From Sphaerotilus natans (GTDB lineage: Bacteria; Pseudomonadota; Gammaproteobacteria; Burkholderiales; Burkholderiaceae_C), in the NCBI RefSeq assembly GCF_900156335.1, contig NZ_FTMZ01000022.1:1-64000 (forward strand): a DNA stretch of 64,000 nucleotides. The letters run 5' to 3'. Position numbers and translations under genes: made by a program. This document shows positions 44,508-52,974 of this stretch, piece by piece. The notes beneath the pieces are model-generated. The model saw only the letters and a list, made by a program, of their open reading frames with translations, was not told the origin of the DNA and did no database searches. How positions within the stretch are numbered: the stretch's first letter is position 1; each line of letters starts with the position of its first letter.

Positions 44508-45467
44508 ATGAACACACTGTCGTCCCCGTGCATCATCGCCACCCGCGAAAGCCGCCTGGCCCTGTGGCAGGCCGAGCATGTCCAGTCCCTGCTGCGCCAG
44601 CGCTTCGGCTGGACGGTGGAGCTGCTGGGCATGACGACGAAGGGTGACCAGATCCTGGACCGCGCGCTGTCCAAGGTCGGCGGCAAGGGCCTGTTCGTCA
44701 AGGAGCTGGAGGTGGCGCTGGAGGAGGGCCGCGCCCACCTGGCGGTGCATTCGCTCAAGGACGTGCCGATGGAGATGCCCGAGGGCTTCTCGCTGTGCAC
44801 CGTCATGGAGCGCGAGGATCCGCGCGACGCCTGGGTCTCGCCCCGTTTCGAGTCGGTGCAGGCGCTGCCGCAGGGCGCGCGCGTCGGCACCTCCAGCCTG
44901 CGCCGGGTGGTGCAGCTCAAGGCGATCCGGCCGGACCTGGACGTGCAGCCGCTGCGCGGCAACCTCGACACCCGGCTGCGCAAGCTCGACGAGGGCCAGT
45001 ACGACGGCATCGTGCTGGCGGCGGCGGGCCTGAAGCGCCTGGGCCTGGGCGCGCGCATCCGCGCGGTGATCGATCCGCAGGTGATGCTGCCGGCGGCCGG
45101 GCAGGGCGCGCTGGGCCTGGAGGTGCGCACCGATGCGACCGCGCTGCGCGAGGCGCTGGCCTCGCTGACGCACGCGCCGACCTGGCTGGCGGTGCATGCC
45201 GAGCGCGCGGTGTCGCGCGCGCTGGGTGGCAGCTGCAGCATGCCGCTGGCGGCCTGGGCGCACTGGCAGGGCGGCACGCTGGTGCTGCAGGCGCGGCTGG
45301 GCCATCCGGTCGATGCGGCGCATCCGCTGCATGGGGTGAGCGTCTCGGCCGAAGTCGCCGACACGGCCGCCGCCGAGGCGCTGGGCCTGGAGGCCGCGCG
45401 CCAGCTGCGTGCTGCCGGCGGCCAGGTCTGCCTGGACGCGGCTGCCGCGCTGTCGGCCAGCGCATGA
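44508..45467 (+). CDS. hemC: Hydroxymethylbilane synthase
   Basis: A 319-residue enzyme that joins four porphobilinogens. The dipyrromethane cofactor attaches to C243 in [10 protein letters not shown]. Motifs [33 protein letters not shown] and [14 protein letters not shown] are intact. ATG 44508 has AAGGA 10 nt upstream; one at 44490 would add six residues. It overlaps hemD by 4 bp, starting the hemCDXY operon. Confidence 0.97.
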   Translation: MNTLSSPCIIATRESRLALWQAEHVQSLLRQRFGWTVELLGMTTKGDQILDRALSKVGGKGLFVKELEVALEEGRAHLAVHSLKDVPMEMPEGFSLCTVMEREDPRDAWVSPRFESVQALPQGARVGTSSLRRVVQLKAIRPDLDVQPLRGNLDTRLRKLDEGQYDGIVLAAAGLKRLGLGARIRAVIDPQVMLPAAGQGALGLEVRTDATALREALASLTHAPTWLAVHAERAVSRALGGSCSMPLAAWAHWQGGTLVLQARLGHPVDAAHPLHGVSVSAEVADTAAAEALGLEAARQLRAAGGQVCLDAAAALSASA

Positions 45468-46270
45468 GGCGGGCCGCCGCGCTGCCGACGGTGCTCGTCA
45501 CCCGGCCGCAGCCGCAGGCCGACGAATGGGTCGCGCGGCTGCAGGCGCTTGGCGCGCCGGCGCAGGCCCTGCCGCTGATGCGCATCGTGCGCCGCGAGGG
45601 CTTCGATGCGGCGGTGCGCGCGGCCTGGTCGGAGCTGGCGCGGCACCGGCTGGTGATGTTCGTCAGCCCGAATGCGGTGCTGGCCTTTTTCGCCGGGCGG
45701 CCCGAGGGCGCCGTCTGGCCGGCGGACACGCTGGCCGGCGCGACCGGCCCCGGCACGATCGCGGCGCTGCGTGCGCAGGGCGTCGAGGCGCGCTCGATCG
45801 CCGCGCCGCCCGAGGACGCGGCCAGCTTCGACGCCGAATCGCTGTGGCGCCACGCGCTGGCCGGGCTGGACTGGGCGGAGCAGCAGGTGCTGATCGTGCG
45901 TGGCGAGGAAGGCCGCGACTGGCTGGCTGCGACGCTGCGCCAGGCCGGCGCCCGGGTCGAGGCCCTGGCCGCCTACGCACGCGCCGAGCCCGCCTGGACC
46001 GCGGCGGAGCGTGCCGCGCTGGCGGCGGTCGGGCGCGATCCGGCCGCGCAGGTCTGGCTGTTCAGCAGCTCGCAGTGCATCGACCACCTGATGGCTGCAC
46101 CGGTCGAGCCTGCGCTGCGGGCGGCCCTTCGGTCCGTGCCGGTGCTGGCGACTCATCCTCGCATCGCCGAGACCGCTCGCGCGGCCGGCTTTGCCGTCGT
46201 CATGCCGGTGCGTCCGCATCCGCTTGAGGTGCGTCAGGCGCTTGACGCCTCGCCGGAGCCGCGAGCGTGA
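45464..46270 (+). CDS. hemD: Uroporphyrinogen-III synthase
   Basis: A 268-residue protein that cyclises hydroxymethylbilane to uroporphyrinogen III. The family is poorly conserved, but [49 protein letters not shown] and the C-terminal [18 protein letters not shown] fit it well. Start overlaps the hemC stop (ATGA). Position between hemC and hemX confirms the call. Confidence 0.93.
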   Translation: MRRAAALPTVLVTRPQPQADEWVARLQALGAPAQALPLMRIVRREGFDAAVRAAWSELARHRLVMFVSPNAVLAFFAGRPEGAVWPADTLAGATGPGTIAALRAQGVEARSIAAPPEDAASFDAESLWRHALAGLDWAEQQVLIVRGEEGRDWLAATLRQAGARVEALAAYARAEPAWTAAERAALAAVGRDPAAQVWLFSSSQCIDHLMAAPVEPALRAALRSVPVLATHPRIAETARAAGFAVVMPVRPHPLEVRQALDASPEPRA

Positions 46271-46298
46271 TGCGTCGCACGCAGGCGCGGTCCGCTCT

Positions 46299-46333
46299 AT
46301 ACAATCTTTCCGGAGGGAGGTTCCTCCTCCCGG
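46299..46333 (+). promoter_or_regulatory. Possible hemX promoter and leader near-palindrome
   Basis: A -10-like tacaat at 46300-46305 is followed by ccggagggagg / cctcctcccgg (46310-46333), a near-perfect inverted repeat with a 2-nt centre. It sits just before the hemX start and would lie at the 5' end of a hemX transcript. No good -35 was found. Confidence 0.35.
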
Positions 46334-46346
46334 ACCCGCATTGCCC

Positions 46347-47576
46347 GTGAACGATCAATCCTCTCCTTCCAGCAGTCCGGTTCCGCCGGCCGGCGCCGCC
46401 GAGGCACCGGCCGAGGCATCCGCTCCGGCCGTTTCCGCAGCGGCGCCTGTGGCGCCGGCCGCACCGCCGGTGTTCGCGCCTCCGCCCGTGGCCGCACCTG
46501 CGAGCCTGCCGGCGTCTGCATCTGCTTCTGCGCCCGCCTTGCCCGGCTGGGTCCTGCCGACCGGCCTGGTGCTGGCGCTGCTGGCTGGCGGCGGCGCCTG
46601 GACCAGCTGGCAGACGCAGCAGCGGGTGCACTCGCTCGAGATGGAGCTGGTCAAGCGCCAGCAGGACAGCGGCGAGCAGTCCGCCGAGGCCCGGGTGCTG
46701 GCGCGCCAGTCCGACGAGATCGCGCGCGACGCGGCCGCCAAGGTCGCGCTGATGGAGGCGCGTGTCTCCGAGGTCGCGCTGCAGCGCGGCCAGATCGATG
46801 ACCTGCTGCAGTCGCTGTCGCGCTCGCGCGACGAGAACGCGGTGTCCGACATCGACTCGGCCATCCGACTGGCGATCCAGCAGTCCACGCTGACCGGCTC
46901 GGCCGAGCCGCTGATGGTGGCGCTGCGCAGCGCCGACGAGCGGCTGGCGCGCATCAGCCAGCCGCGTCTGGAGCCGCTGCGCCGGGCGATCGCCCGCGAC
47001 ATGGACCGGGTGCGCTCGGTGGCGGTGCCCGACATCGGCTCGCTGCTGATCAAGCTCGACGAGACGGTGCGGCTGGCCGACGAGCTGCCGCTGGTCTCGC
47101 AGGCCGCCACCACCGGCCGGGCGGCGGCCCAGCAGGCGCGTGCGGTGCAGGCCGCCGCCCGGGCCTCGGCCGCGCAAGACGGAGCCTCCGGCTCGGCCTG
47201 GCCGCAATGGCTGCAGGACTGGAGCCGGCCGGTCGAGCTGGTCTGGTCGGAGATCACCGGCCTGCTGCGGGTGACCCGCATCGATCATCCCGAGGCGATG
47301 CTGCTGTCGCCCGACCAGGGCTTCTTCCTGCGCGAGAACCTGAAGCTGCGTCTGCTCAATGCCCGGCTGTCGCTGCTGTCGCGCCAGCCCGAGGCCGCGG
47401 TGGCCGACCTGCAGGCCTGCCAGCGCATGCTGGTGACCTATTTCGACATGAGCGCGCGGCGCACCCAGATCGCTGCCGACATGCTGCGCCAGGTCTCCTC
47501 GCAGAGCCGGCTGGTCGGCATTCCGCGGCCGGACGACACGCTGGCCGCCACCACGGCCGCGCTGGCCGGACGCTGA
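46347..47576 (+). CDS. hemX: HemX-like uroporphyrinogen-III C-methyltransferase-family membrane protein
   Basis: A 409-residue inner-membrane protein. A ~65-residue Ala/Pro linker precedes one TM segment (LPGWVLPTGLVLALLAGGGA), then a periplasmic coiled-coil and helical domain (DIDSAIRLAIQQSTLTG, ARLSLLSRQPEAAVADL). Despite the historic name, the methyltransferase motifs are absent. Start is the GTG at 46347, giving VNDQSSP. It lies between hemD and hemY as usual; role in haem synthesis is unresolved. Confidence 0.88.
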   Translation: MNDQSSPSSSPVPPAGAAEAPAEASAPAVSAAAPVAPAAPPVFAPPPVAAPASLPASASASAPALPGWVLPTGLVLALLAGGGAWTSWQTQQRVHSLEMELVKRQQDSGEQSAEARVLARQSDEIARDAAAKVALMEARVSEVALQRGQIDDLLQSLSRSRDENAVSDIDSAIRLAIQQSTLTGSAEPLMVALRSADERLARISQPRLEPLRRAIARDMDRVRSVAVPDIGSLLIKLDETVRLADELPLVSQAATTGRAAAQQARAVQAAARASAAQDGASGSAWPQWLQDWSRPVELVWSEITGLLRVTRIDHPEAMLLSPDQGFFLRENLKLRLLNARLSLLSRQPEAAVADLQACQRMLVTYFDMSARRTQIAADMLRQVSSQSRLVGIPRPDDTLAATTAALAGR

Positions 47577-47588
47577 AGGAGTCACACG

Positions 47589-48836
47589 ATGCGTCAGGTG
47601 GTGTGGCTGCTGATGATGTTCGCCATCGCGGTGCTGGCGGCGAGCACGCTGGGCGCCAATGACGGACTGGTGTCGATCTACTGGGCGCCGTGGCGGGTCG
47701 ATCTGTCGATCAATGTCTTCGTGCTGCTGCTGCTGGCGGCGGGTTTTGTCGGGCATGTGCTGACGGGGGCGGTCTCGGGCCTGATCGATCTGCCGCAGCG
47801 GGCACGCCAGTGGCGCACCCAGCAGCGCGAGGCCGCGGTGCAGCGCGCGATGCGCGAGGCGGTGGCGCAGCTCTTCGCCGGCCGCTACGGCCGCGCGCAC
47901 AAGGCAGCGCAGCAGGCGCTGGACATCCGCATCCAGGCGCCCGACCTGAAGCTCGATCCGGACCTGCCGGTGCTGGCGCATCTGCTGTCGGCCAGCGCGC
48001 TGCACCGGCTGCAGGATCAGGGCCGGCGCGACGAGCAGCTCTCGCGCGCCCAGGCGCTGCTGGCGGATCTGCCCGCGGGCTCCGCGATCGGCGAGGGCGC
48101 CCGCATGCTGGCCGCCGAGTGGGCGGTCGACGACCGCGATGCCGATCGGGCGCTCGACCAGCTCGGCCAGCTGCCGGCCGGCGTGGCCCGTCGCACCCAT
48201 GCGTTGCGGCTGAAGCTGCAGGCCACCCGTCTTGCTCGTCAGCCGCTCGAGGCGCTGAAGACCGCACGCCTGCTGGCCAAGCATCAGGGCTTCACGCCGG
48301 CTGCCGCCCAGGGGCTGCTGCGCTCGCTGGCGGTCGAGGCGCTCGACACCGCTCGCGATGCTGACCAGCTGCGTCGCATCTGGCTGCAGCTCGACAGCGC
48401 TGATCGGCGTGACCCCTATGTGGCCGCCCGCGCTGCGCGCCGTGCGGCGGCGGTCGAGGCGCCCTCCGATGCCCGGGGCTGGCTCAAGCCTCACTGGGAG
48501 CGTCTGGCCGAGCTCGACGAGCGCGACCGCGGCGATGTGCTCGATGCCTTCGTCGAGGTGCTGCCGGGGCTGCCAGCCGACTGGCTGCCCTTGCTCGAGA
48601 CCGCGGTCGATGCCTCGCCGCGCGATGCGCATCTGGCCTATGTCGCTGGCCGGGCGATGGCCGAGCGCCAGCTCTGGGGACGCGCGCATCGCTTGCTGGA
48701 GTCGGCGGCTTCCGCGACCGATGCCGCGCCGGCGCTGCGGCTGAAGGCCTGGCGCGCGCTGGCCGAGATCGCCGAGAGCGAAGGCGACGAGGCCTTGGCG
48801 CAGCGCTGCTATCGCGAGGCCGCACGCAGCCTCTGA
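47589..48836 (+). CDS. hemY: HemY-type membrane-anchored TPR protein
   Basis: A 415-residue protein. Two TM helices lie at ~1-20 and ~40-62 (LSINVFVLLLLAAGFVG), followed by a helical TPR-rich domain (RYGRAHKAAQQALDIRIQAP, HLAYVAGRAMAERQLWGRA). It starts MRQVVWLLMMFAIAVLA with DGLVSIYWAPWRVDLS between the helices, diagnostic of HemY N-domains. It is not the unrelated Gram-positive oxidase of that name. Last gene of hemCDXY. Confidence 0.9.
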   Translation: MRQVVWLLMMFAIAVLAASTLGANDGLVSIYWAPWRVDLSINVFVLLLLAAGFVGHVLTGAVSGLIDLPQRARQWRTQQREAAVQRAMREAVAQLFAGRYGRAHKAAQQALDIRIQAPDLKLDPDLPVLAHLLSASALHRLQDQGRRDEQLSRAQALLADLPAGSAIGEGARMLAAEWAVDDRDADRALDQLGQLPAGVARRTHALRLKLQATRLARQPLEALKTARLLAKHQGFTPAAAQGLLRSLAVEALDTARDADQLRRIWLQLDSADRRDPYVAARAARRAAAVEAPSDARGWLKPHWERLAELDERDRGDVLDAFVEVLPGLPADWLPLLETAVDASPRDAHLAYVAGRAMAERQLWGRAHRLLESAASATDAAPALRLKAWRALAEIAESEGDEALAQRCYREAARSL

Positions 48837-48867
48837 TCCGGGTGCAAAAAATAATTGTCGGAAGTGC

Positions 48868-48897
48868 TTGCGGAAATTTTCAGGCGCATGCCATAAT
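48868..48897 (+). promoter_or_regulatory. Promoter of the tandem tRNA-Arg genes
   Basis: TTGCGG (48868-48873) and CATAAT (48892-48897) are separated by 18 bp, with the first tRNA 24 bp further on. The region is AT-rich compared with its flanks. Confidence 0.55.
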
Positions 48898-48921
48898 TCA
48901 TCTCTCAGCGAAATTTGCTTA

Positions 48922-48998
48922 GCGGCTGTAGCTCAGTTGGATAGAGTACTTGGCTACGAACCAAGGGGTCGTGGGTTCGAATCCTGCCAGCCGCACCA
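48922..48998 (+). tRNA. tRNA-Arg (anticodon ACG), copy 1
   Basis: A 77-nt tRNA with acceptor GCGGCTG/CAGCCGC, anticodon stem CTTGG, loop CTACGAA giving ACG (read as ICG), T-loop TTCGAAT and encoded ACCA end. It decodes CGU/CGC/CGA. It is followed 36 bp later by an identical copy. Confidence 0.96.
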
Positions 48999-49034
48999 TA
49001 AAGACAAATTCGCCGAGATGATCGCAAGATCAAT

Positions 49035-49111
49035 GCGGCTGTAGCTCAGTTGGATAGAGTACTTGGCTACGAACCAAGGGGTCGTGGGTTCGAATCCTGC
49101 CAGCCGCACCA
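49035..49111 (+). tRNA. tRNA-Arg (anticodon ACG), copy 2
   Basis: The same 77 nt as copy 1, base for base by eye. The two are almost certainly co-transcribed and share the terminator at 49118. Recent tandem duplication or gene conversion explains the identity. Confidence 0.96.
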
Positions 49112-49117
49112 AACATC

Positions 49118-49155
49118 AAGGGACTGCTCAAAAAGCAGTCCCTTTTCTTTTTTCG
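49118..49155 (+). terminator. Terminator after tRNA-Arg
   Basis: Perfect 11-bp stem aagggactgct (49118-49128) / agcagtccctt (49134-49144) with loop caaaa and a long T-rich tail. Strong intrinsic terminator. Confidence 0.9.
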
Positions 49156-49183
49156 GATCTTGGCCTGACTGCTGTTTCTCAGC

Positions 49184-49531
49184 TCAGCGAATGGTCTGCC
49201 GATCCAGACCGGCACGCAGCGCCAGATCCACCAGCGGCTGCTCGCGCTTGTTGGCGCGTCGGCAGTGGTCCTTCTGGAACAGGTCGGTGAGGCGGATGAC
49301 CAGGCGCGCCCAGCGCTTGTGCTCGCGCACCCGCCAGGCGTGCGACGATATCGATTCCCAGGCGTGGCCGCCGAAGACGGTCGCGTTGACAAAATGGTCG
49401 AGCGCGCGCACGCCGGCGCGGCCGCGCCGGTTGGGGCCGAACAGGCCGATCCACACCAGCATCAGGTAGCCGATCACCGCCAGCGGCACGATCGCGCACA
49501 TCAGCAGGATGCCTGCCGCTCGCTCCTTCAT
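49184..49531 (-). CDS. Small membrane protein (hypothetical)
   Basis: A 115-residue protein with one hydrophobic segment near the N-terminus (LLMCAIVPLAVIGYLMLVWI), then a basic cytoplasmic region (FGPNRRGRAGVRALDHFVNA, WRVREHKRWARL). No family recognised. Its ATG overlaps the P450 stop (ATGA), so it is translated with that gene and may be a membrane partner for it. Confidence 0.7.
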   Translation of the reverse strand: MKERAAGILLMCAIVPLAVIGYLMLVWIGLFGPNRRGRAGVRALDHFVNATVFGGHAWESISSHAWRVREHKRWARLVIRLTDLFQKDHCRRANKREQPLVDLALRAGLDRQTIR

Positions 49532-50925
49532 CCGGCTGGAGCCTCCGCGCGCCGGTGCAGGCGCAGGCGCACGCCGTTGGCCGAGCGGATCGTCAGCCGG
49601 CCGACCGGGCGGGGCTCATGGCCTTCGACGGCCTCCAGCCGCCAGCGGCGCACCAGCTGGGCCAGGATCAGCGTCGCTTCCTGCAGCGCGAAGGCCGCGC
49701 CCAGGCAGACGCGCGGCCCCATGCCGAAGGGCAGGTAGCCGGCGCGGCCGTGGCCTGCGCTGCCTTCCTCGTCGCGGGCATGGCGATCGGGATCGAAGGC
49801 GTCCGGGTCGCGCCAGCCGTCGCGCTGACGCTGGATCAGCCAGGGCGAGATCACCACCGTGGCGCCGGCCTGGATCTGCTTGCCGCGCATCGGGCAGCCG
49901 GTGCGCGCCTGCCGCGCCATGAAGCCCACCGGCGGGAACAGCCGCAGCGTCTCGCGGAAGACGTTGCGGGTCAGCGTCAGGCCCTTCATGTCGGCCACGC
50001 CGGGCGCGCGTGCGCCGATCTGTGTGGCGACCTCGTCATGGACGCGCTGCTGGATGTCAGGTGCACGCGCCAGCAGGTGGCAGGCCCAGGTCAGCGCGCT
50101 GGCCGAGGTCTCGTGTCCGGCCAGAAAGAGCATCGCGACCTGGTCCACCAGTTCCTCGAAGTCGAAGGCGCGGCCCTGCTCGTCGCGGGCGTCGAGGAAG
50201 GCGGCCAGGATGTCGGCCTGCGGATGCTCGGCGCCGGCGCGGCGGGCCTCGAAGCGCGGGCGGATCAGCGTCTCGAGCAGGCCGCGGATCTCGCGTGCGG
50301 CGTGGCGTGCGCGCCAGGCGTCCCAGGGCCAGACCAGCCAGCGCAGCCCGAAGATCGACGGCAGGATCAGGCGCGGCACCAGCGCCTGGTAGCGCGCGAA
50401 GGCGTCGAACACCCGCCGTGCGTCCTCGCCCTCCATCGGCACCGAGAAGATGGTGCGGAAGATGATGTCGGCGGTGACATGGGTCATCTCGACCTCGATG
50501 TCGTGCTCGGTGCCGTCGGCGAGCCGATCCAGCCGCGCCCGCATCGCCTCGGTCGCGGCGGCCATGACCGGAAAGGCCACCTGCAGCCGCGCCTGCGCGA
50601 AGGCCGGATCCATCATCGCGCGCTGGCGCTGCCATTGCTCGCCGCTGGTGGTGAAGATGCTTTCGCCCAGCAGCGGCTCGAGCGCCTGGCCGAGCAGTTC
50701 GCTCTTCGGGAAGTCCTCGGCCTGCTCGACCATCACCCGCCGCACCAGGCCGGGCTCGTTGATCATGTAGAGGTCCAGGCCGGGCAGGCGGACCTCGCCC
50801 ATCTGCATCCGGTAGCTGCGCTCGTACAGCGCGTCCAGCCAGGAGTGGCGTGCGCTCAGGAACATCAGCAGGCCGGAGGCCTTGTGCCTGCGTGGGGTCG
50901 GGTAGGCGGGGCAGAAGTGCGCCAT
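49528..50925 (-). CDS. Cytochrome P450
   Basis: A 465-residue haem-thiolate mono-oxygenase. I-helix motif LFLAGHETSASAL, K-helix ETLR, and the haem loop FGMGPRVCLG with the axial cysteine are intact. No membrane anchor, fused reductase or ferredoxin is seen, so electrons come from elsewhere. It resembles the CYP4/CYP102-like class by its I-helix AGHETSA, which suggests a hydrophobic or fatty substrate, but the substrate is unknown. It is 13 bp downstream of the membrane hydrolase gene in a three-gene operon. Confidence 0.93.
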   Translation of the reverse strand: MAHFCPAYPTPRRHKASGLLMFLSARHSWLDALYERSYRMQMGEVRLPGLDLYMINEPGLVRRVMVEQAEDFPKSELLGQALEPLLGESIFTTSGEQWQRQRAMMDPAFAQARLQVAFPVMAAATEAMRARLDRLADGTEHDIEVEMTHVTADIIFRTIFSVPMEGEDARRVFDAFARYQALVPRLILPSIFGLRWLVWPWDAWRARHAAREIRGLLETLIRPRFEARRAGAEHPQADILAAFLDARDEQGRAFDFEELVDQVAMLFLAGHETSASALTWACHLLARAPDIQQRVHDEVATQIGARAPGVADMKGLTLTRNVFRETLRLFPPVGFMARQARTGCPMRGKQIQAGATVVISPWLIQRQRDGWRDPDAFDPDRHARDEEGSAGHGRAGYLPFGMGPRVCLGAAFALQEATLILAQLVRRWRLEAVEGHEPRPVGRLTIRSANGVRLRLHRRAEAPAG

Positions 50926-50938
50926 GGGGCCTCGGGGC

Positions 50939-52180
50939 TCAGCGTCGCCGCGTCTCGACCAGCTGCTGCTCGAAGCGGCGCGGGCCGTAGAGCATCGCGA
51001 ACAGATCGAAGTTGCCGGGCCGGTCCGGCGTCATCAGATAGAGGAAATGCGCCTGCAGCTTGTCGCGACGGATCGCGGCCCAGTGCAGCGGGTCGTACAT
51101 CTGGAAGAAGCTCGCGGCGCGGCGGCGCGGCAGCGGGCCGGCCTGCTCGGCCAGCTCGGTGCCGGCCAGCGGCGCGGTGCTGAAGAAGCACATCGGGTCG
51201 ATGCGCGCGGTCACGTCCAGCCAGACCAGGTCCGGGTGGCGCGACAGCCGCAGCAGCGCATGGCGAAAGGACTCGGCGCCGGGCAGCAGCGCCAGGCCGG
51301 GATAGCATTGGCCGAGCGTCAGCATCGCGGTGCGCCGGCCCGCCTGCAGCGCCTGCCAGCGCGGATCGCGCAGCAGCTGGTCGACCGCCTCGACCATCAC
51401 CAGCGTGCCCACGCTGTGGCCGGCCAGCACCACCTCGTCGACGGGATCGGTGCTCTGGCGCTCGATCACATGCTCGACCCATTCCTTGACCCGTTCGTCC
51501 ATGCCGGCGACCTGGCCGCGGCCCATGCACAGGATGAAGTGGTAGATGCGCATCAGCCAGAACAGTCCGGCCTGCGCACCCAGCGAGAGCAGCATGCCGG
51601 TCAGGGCCAGGCCCACGCCGGTGGCCACTGCGACCAGACCGGTCTCGCCCAGGGCGGTCAGCGGCAGCGCCGACATCGCGGCGATGACGAAGCCGCCGAC
51701 CAGCAGCGTCGCCACCAGCCAGAGCAGCGGCAGCAGCGCGGTCAGCAGCGCGGTGGGATGCAGTGCGTGCACCCGGCGCAGGCCGACGTCGCGCATCATC
51801 GCCACCTGCACCGCGGCGAACTCGCGCAGCAGCGCCAGCGGCTGGCGGCTCCAGTGGCGTCGGATGATGTCGTCCCAGCCCATGAAGACATGCTCGGTGC
51901 GCACCGCGGCATCGTCCGGCGCGGCGGCGGGGGTGGCCGGAGCTGGCCGCCAGTCCACCGTCCAGCGGTGGAAGAGCTCGCCGATGCGCTGGCGCGCGCC
52001 GGTGGTGATGCTGCCGCCGCCCGGCTGCGGGCGCTCGCCCTGCTGGCTGAACAGGCGGTGGTAGTGGCTGGCCCCGCGCGGGTCGAAACCGCTGAAGTAG
52101 TGGACGCGACGCCGGCGCACCGGTGTGGCGGCGATGGAGCTGGCGCAGGAGGACGGGGAGCGGGCGGACGGGCGGGTCAT
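50939..52180 (-). CDS. Membrane protein with alpha/beta-hydrolase domain
   Basis: A 413-residue protein. After a basic N-terminus it has HYFSGFDPRGASHYHRLF (about 29-46). Two or three TM segments lie around ~145-215 (LLTALLPLLWLVATLLVGGF). A C-terminal hydrolase domain carries the nucleophile elbow GHSVGT (Ser in GxSxG). The acid and His of the triad were not assigned. The ATG at 52180 is chosen over more upstream starts. It leads the operon with P450 and the 115-residue membrane protein. A lipid or ester substrate would make sense but is inference. Confidence 0.75.
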   Translation of the reverse strand: MTRPSARSPSSCASSIAATPVRRRRVHYFSGFDPRGASHYHRLFSQQGERPQPGGGSITTGARQRIGELFHRWTVDWRPAPATPAAAPDDAAVRTEHVFMGWDDIIRRHWSRQPLALLREFAAVQVAMMRDVGLRRVHALHPTALLTALLPLLWLVATLLVGGFVIAAMSALPLTALGETGLVAVATGVGLALTGMLLSLGAQAGLFWLMRIYHFILCMGRGQVAGMDERVKEWVEHVIERQSTDPVDEVVLAGHSVGTLVMVEAVDQLLRDPRWQALQAGRRTAMLTLGQCYPGLALLPGAESFRHALLRLSRHPDLVWLDVTARIDPMCFFSTAPLAGTELAEQAGPLPRRRAASFFQMYDPLHWAAIRRDKLQAHFLYLMTPDRPGNFDLFAMLYGPRRFEQQLVETRRR

Positions 52181-52309
52181 GGCATGCACCGGACGGCGGT
52201 CGCGGCGGATCATCTCGGGACCGGTGCATGATGCGCCGCCTGCTCCGGCCGTGATCGGCGGAACTCGAGCGGCAAAGGCGGGCAAAAGGGCGGCGCGGCG
52301 CCCCGGGCG

Positions 52310-52648
52310 TCAGCCCTTCTTCGGGGCGTCGGGGATCAGGCAGGCTTCCATCACCTGCAGGTCGTTGTCGCGGGCGAAGTTCATCACGAAGTCCCAGGCC
52401 ATCGGCTCGATGTCCTTCAGCGCCTCGCTGACGACCACGCACTTGGTGCTGCCGATGACGGTCGGGATGCAGTAGGGCGAGTAGCCGATCGCCGAGCCGA
52501 TGCCGGCAGGGCGTGCGCCGCCGGGGCGAAAGCAGGACATCGCGCCGGCCAGTCGCTCGGCCCAGTCGCTGGGACGGAAGGTGCGGCCGTCGCGGGTGAT
52601 GCCCTGGATGAAGACTTCGCGGGGTTTGGGTTTCGAGTTGTTCGTCAC
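52310..52648 (-). CDS. DUF3579 protein
   Basis: A 112-residue protein matching DUF3579: REVFIQGITRDGRTFRPSDW, CFRPGG and PIVIGSTKCVVV-like TVIGSTKCVVVSEAL. Start is GTG at 52648. It lies divergent from argD across a 326-bp gap, a conserved position in Burkholderiales. Function unknown. Confidence 0.88.
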   Translation of the reverse strand: MTNNSKPKPREVFIQGITRDGRTFRPSDWAERLAGAMSCFRPGGARPAGIGSAIGYSPYCIPTVIGSTKCVVVSEALKDIEPMAWDFVMNFARDNDLQVMEACLIPDAPKKG

Positions 52649-52974
52649 GGGCTGCTGCCTTGTTCTGCTTGCGGTGACAAGCGCATGCGGCCGCCCGTCA
52701 GCCCGCTATTGTGCTGCAGCGCAGCAGCAATCGGCGCAGGACGGAACGGCCGCGGAGTCAGGGCAGATATCGGCCGGCACCGCAGGCGGCACCGGGTCTC
52801 TGCGTCTTGTTCTGTGCGGTTCTTGCGCGTCGGCACTGGCGCGCGGGGTGCGAGTATCGCTCAGGCATCTGTCGGCGTGCTGTCGTCGGCTTTCCTTACA
52901 ATGGGCCGGGCGCCGTCATCGTGCGGCGCTTTTTGCATTTGCCTGCCTGGATTCCTAGCCTGGAGAGTACCTAG
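52649..52974. promoter_or_regulatory. Divergent DUF3579/argD intergenic region with leader hairpin
   Basis: A 326-bp region without a convincing gene. TACAAT (52897-52902) is a likely -10 for argD. Just after it, gcgccg (52910-52915) and cggcgc (52924-52929) form a 6-bp stem with an 8-nt loop and five Ts (52930-52934), 41 bp before the argD start. The hairpin could terminate early or protect the 5' end. No ArgR box was found by eye. Confidence 0.5.

Noticed and set aside
47589-48836. HemY as protoporphyrinogen oxidase
   Set aside because: No FAD-binding motif; the protein is the membrane-TPR type found in proteobacteria.
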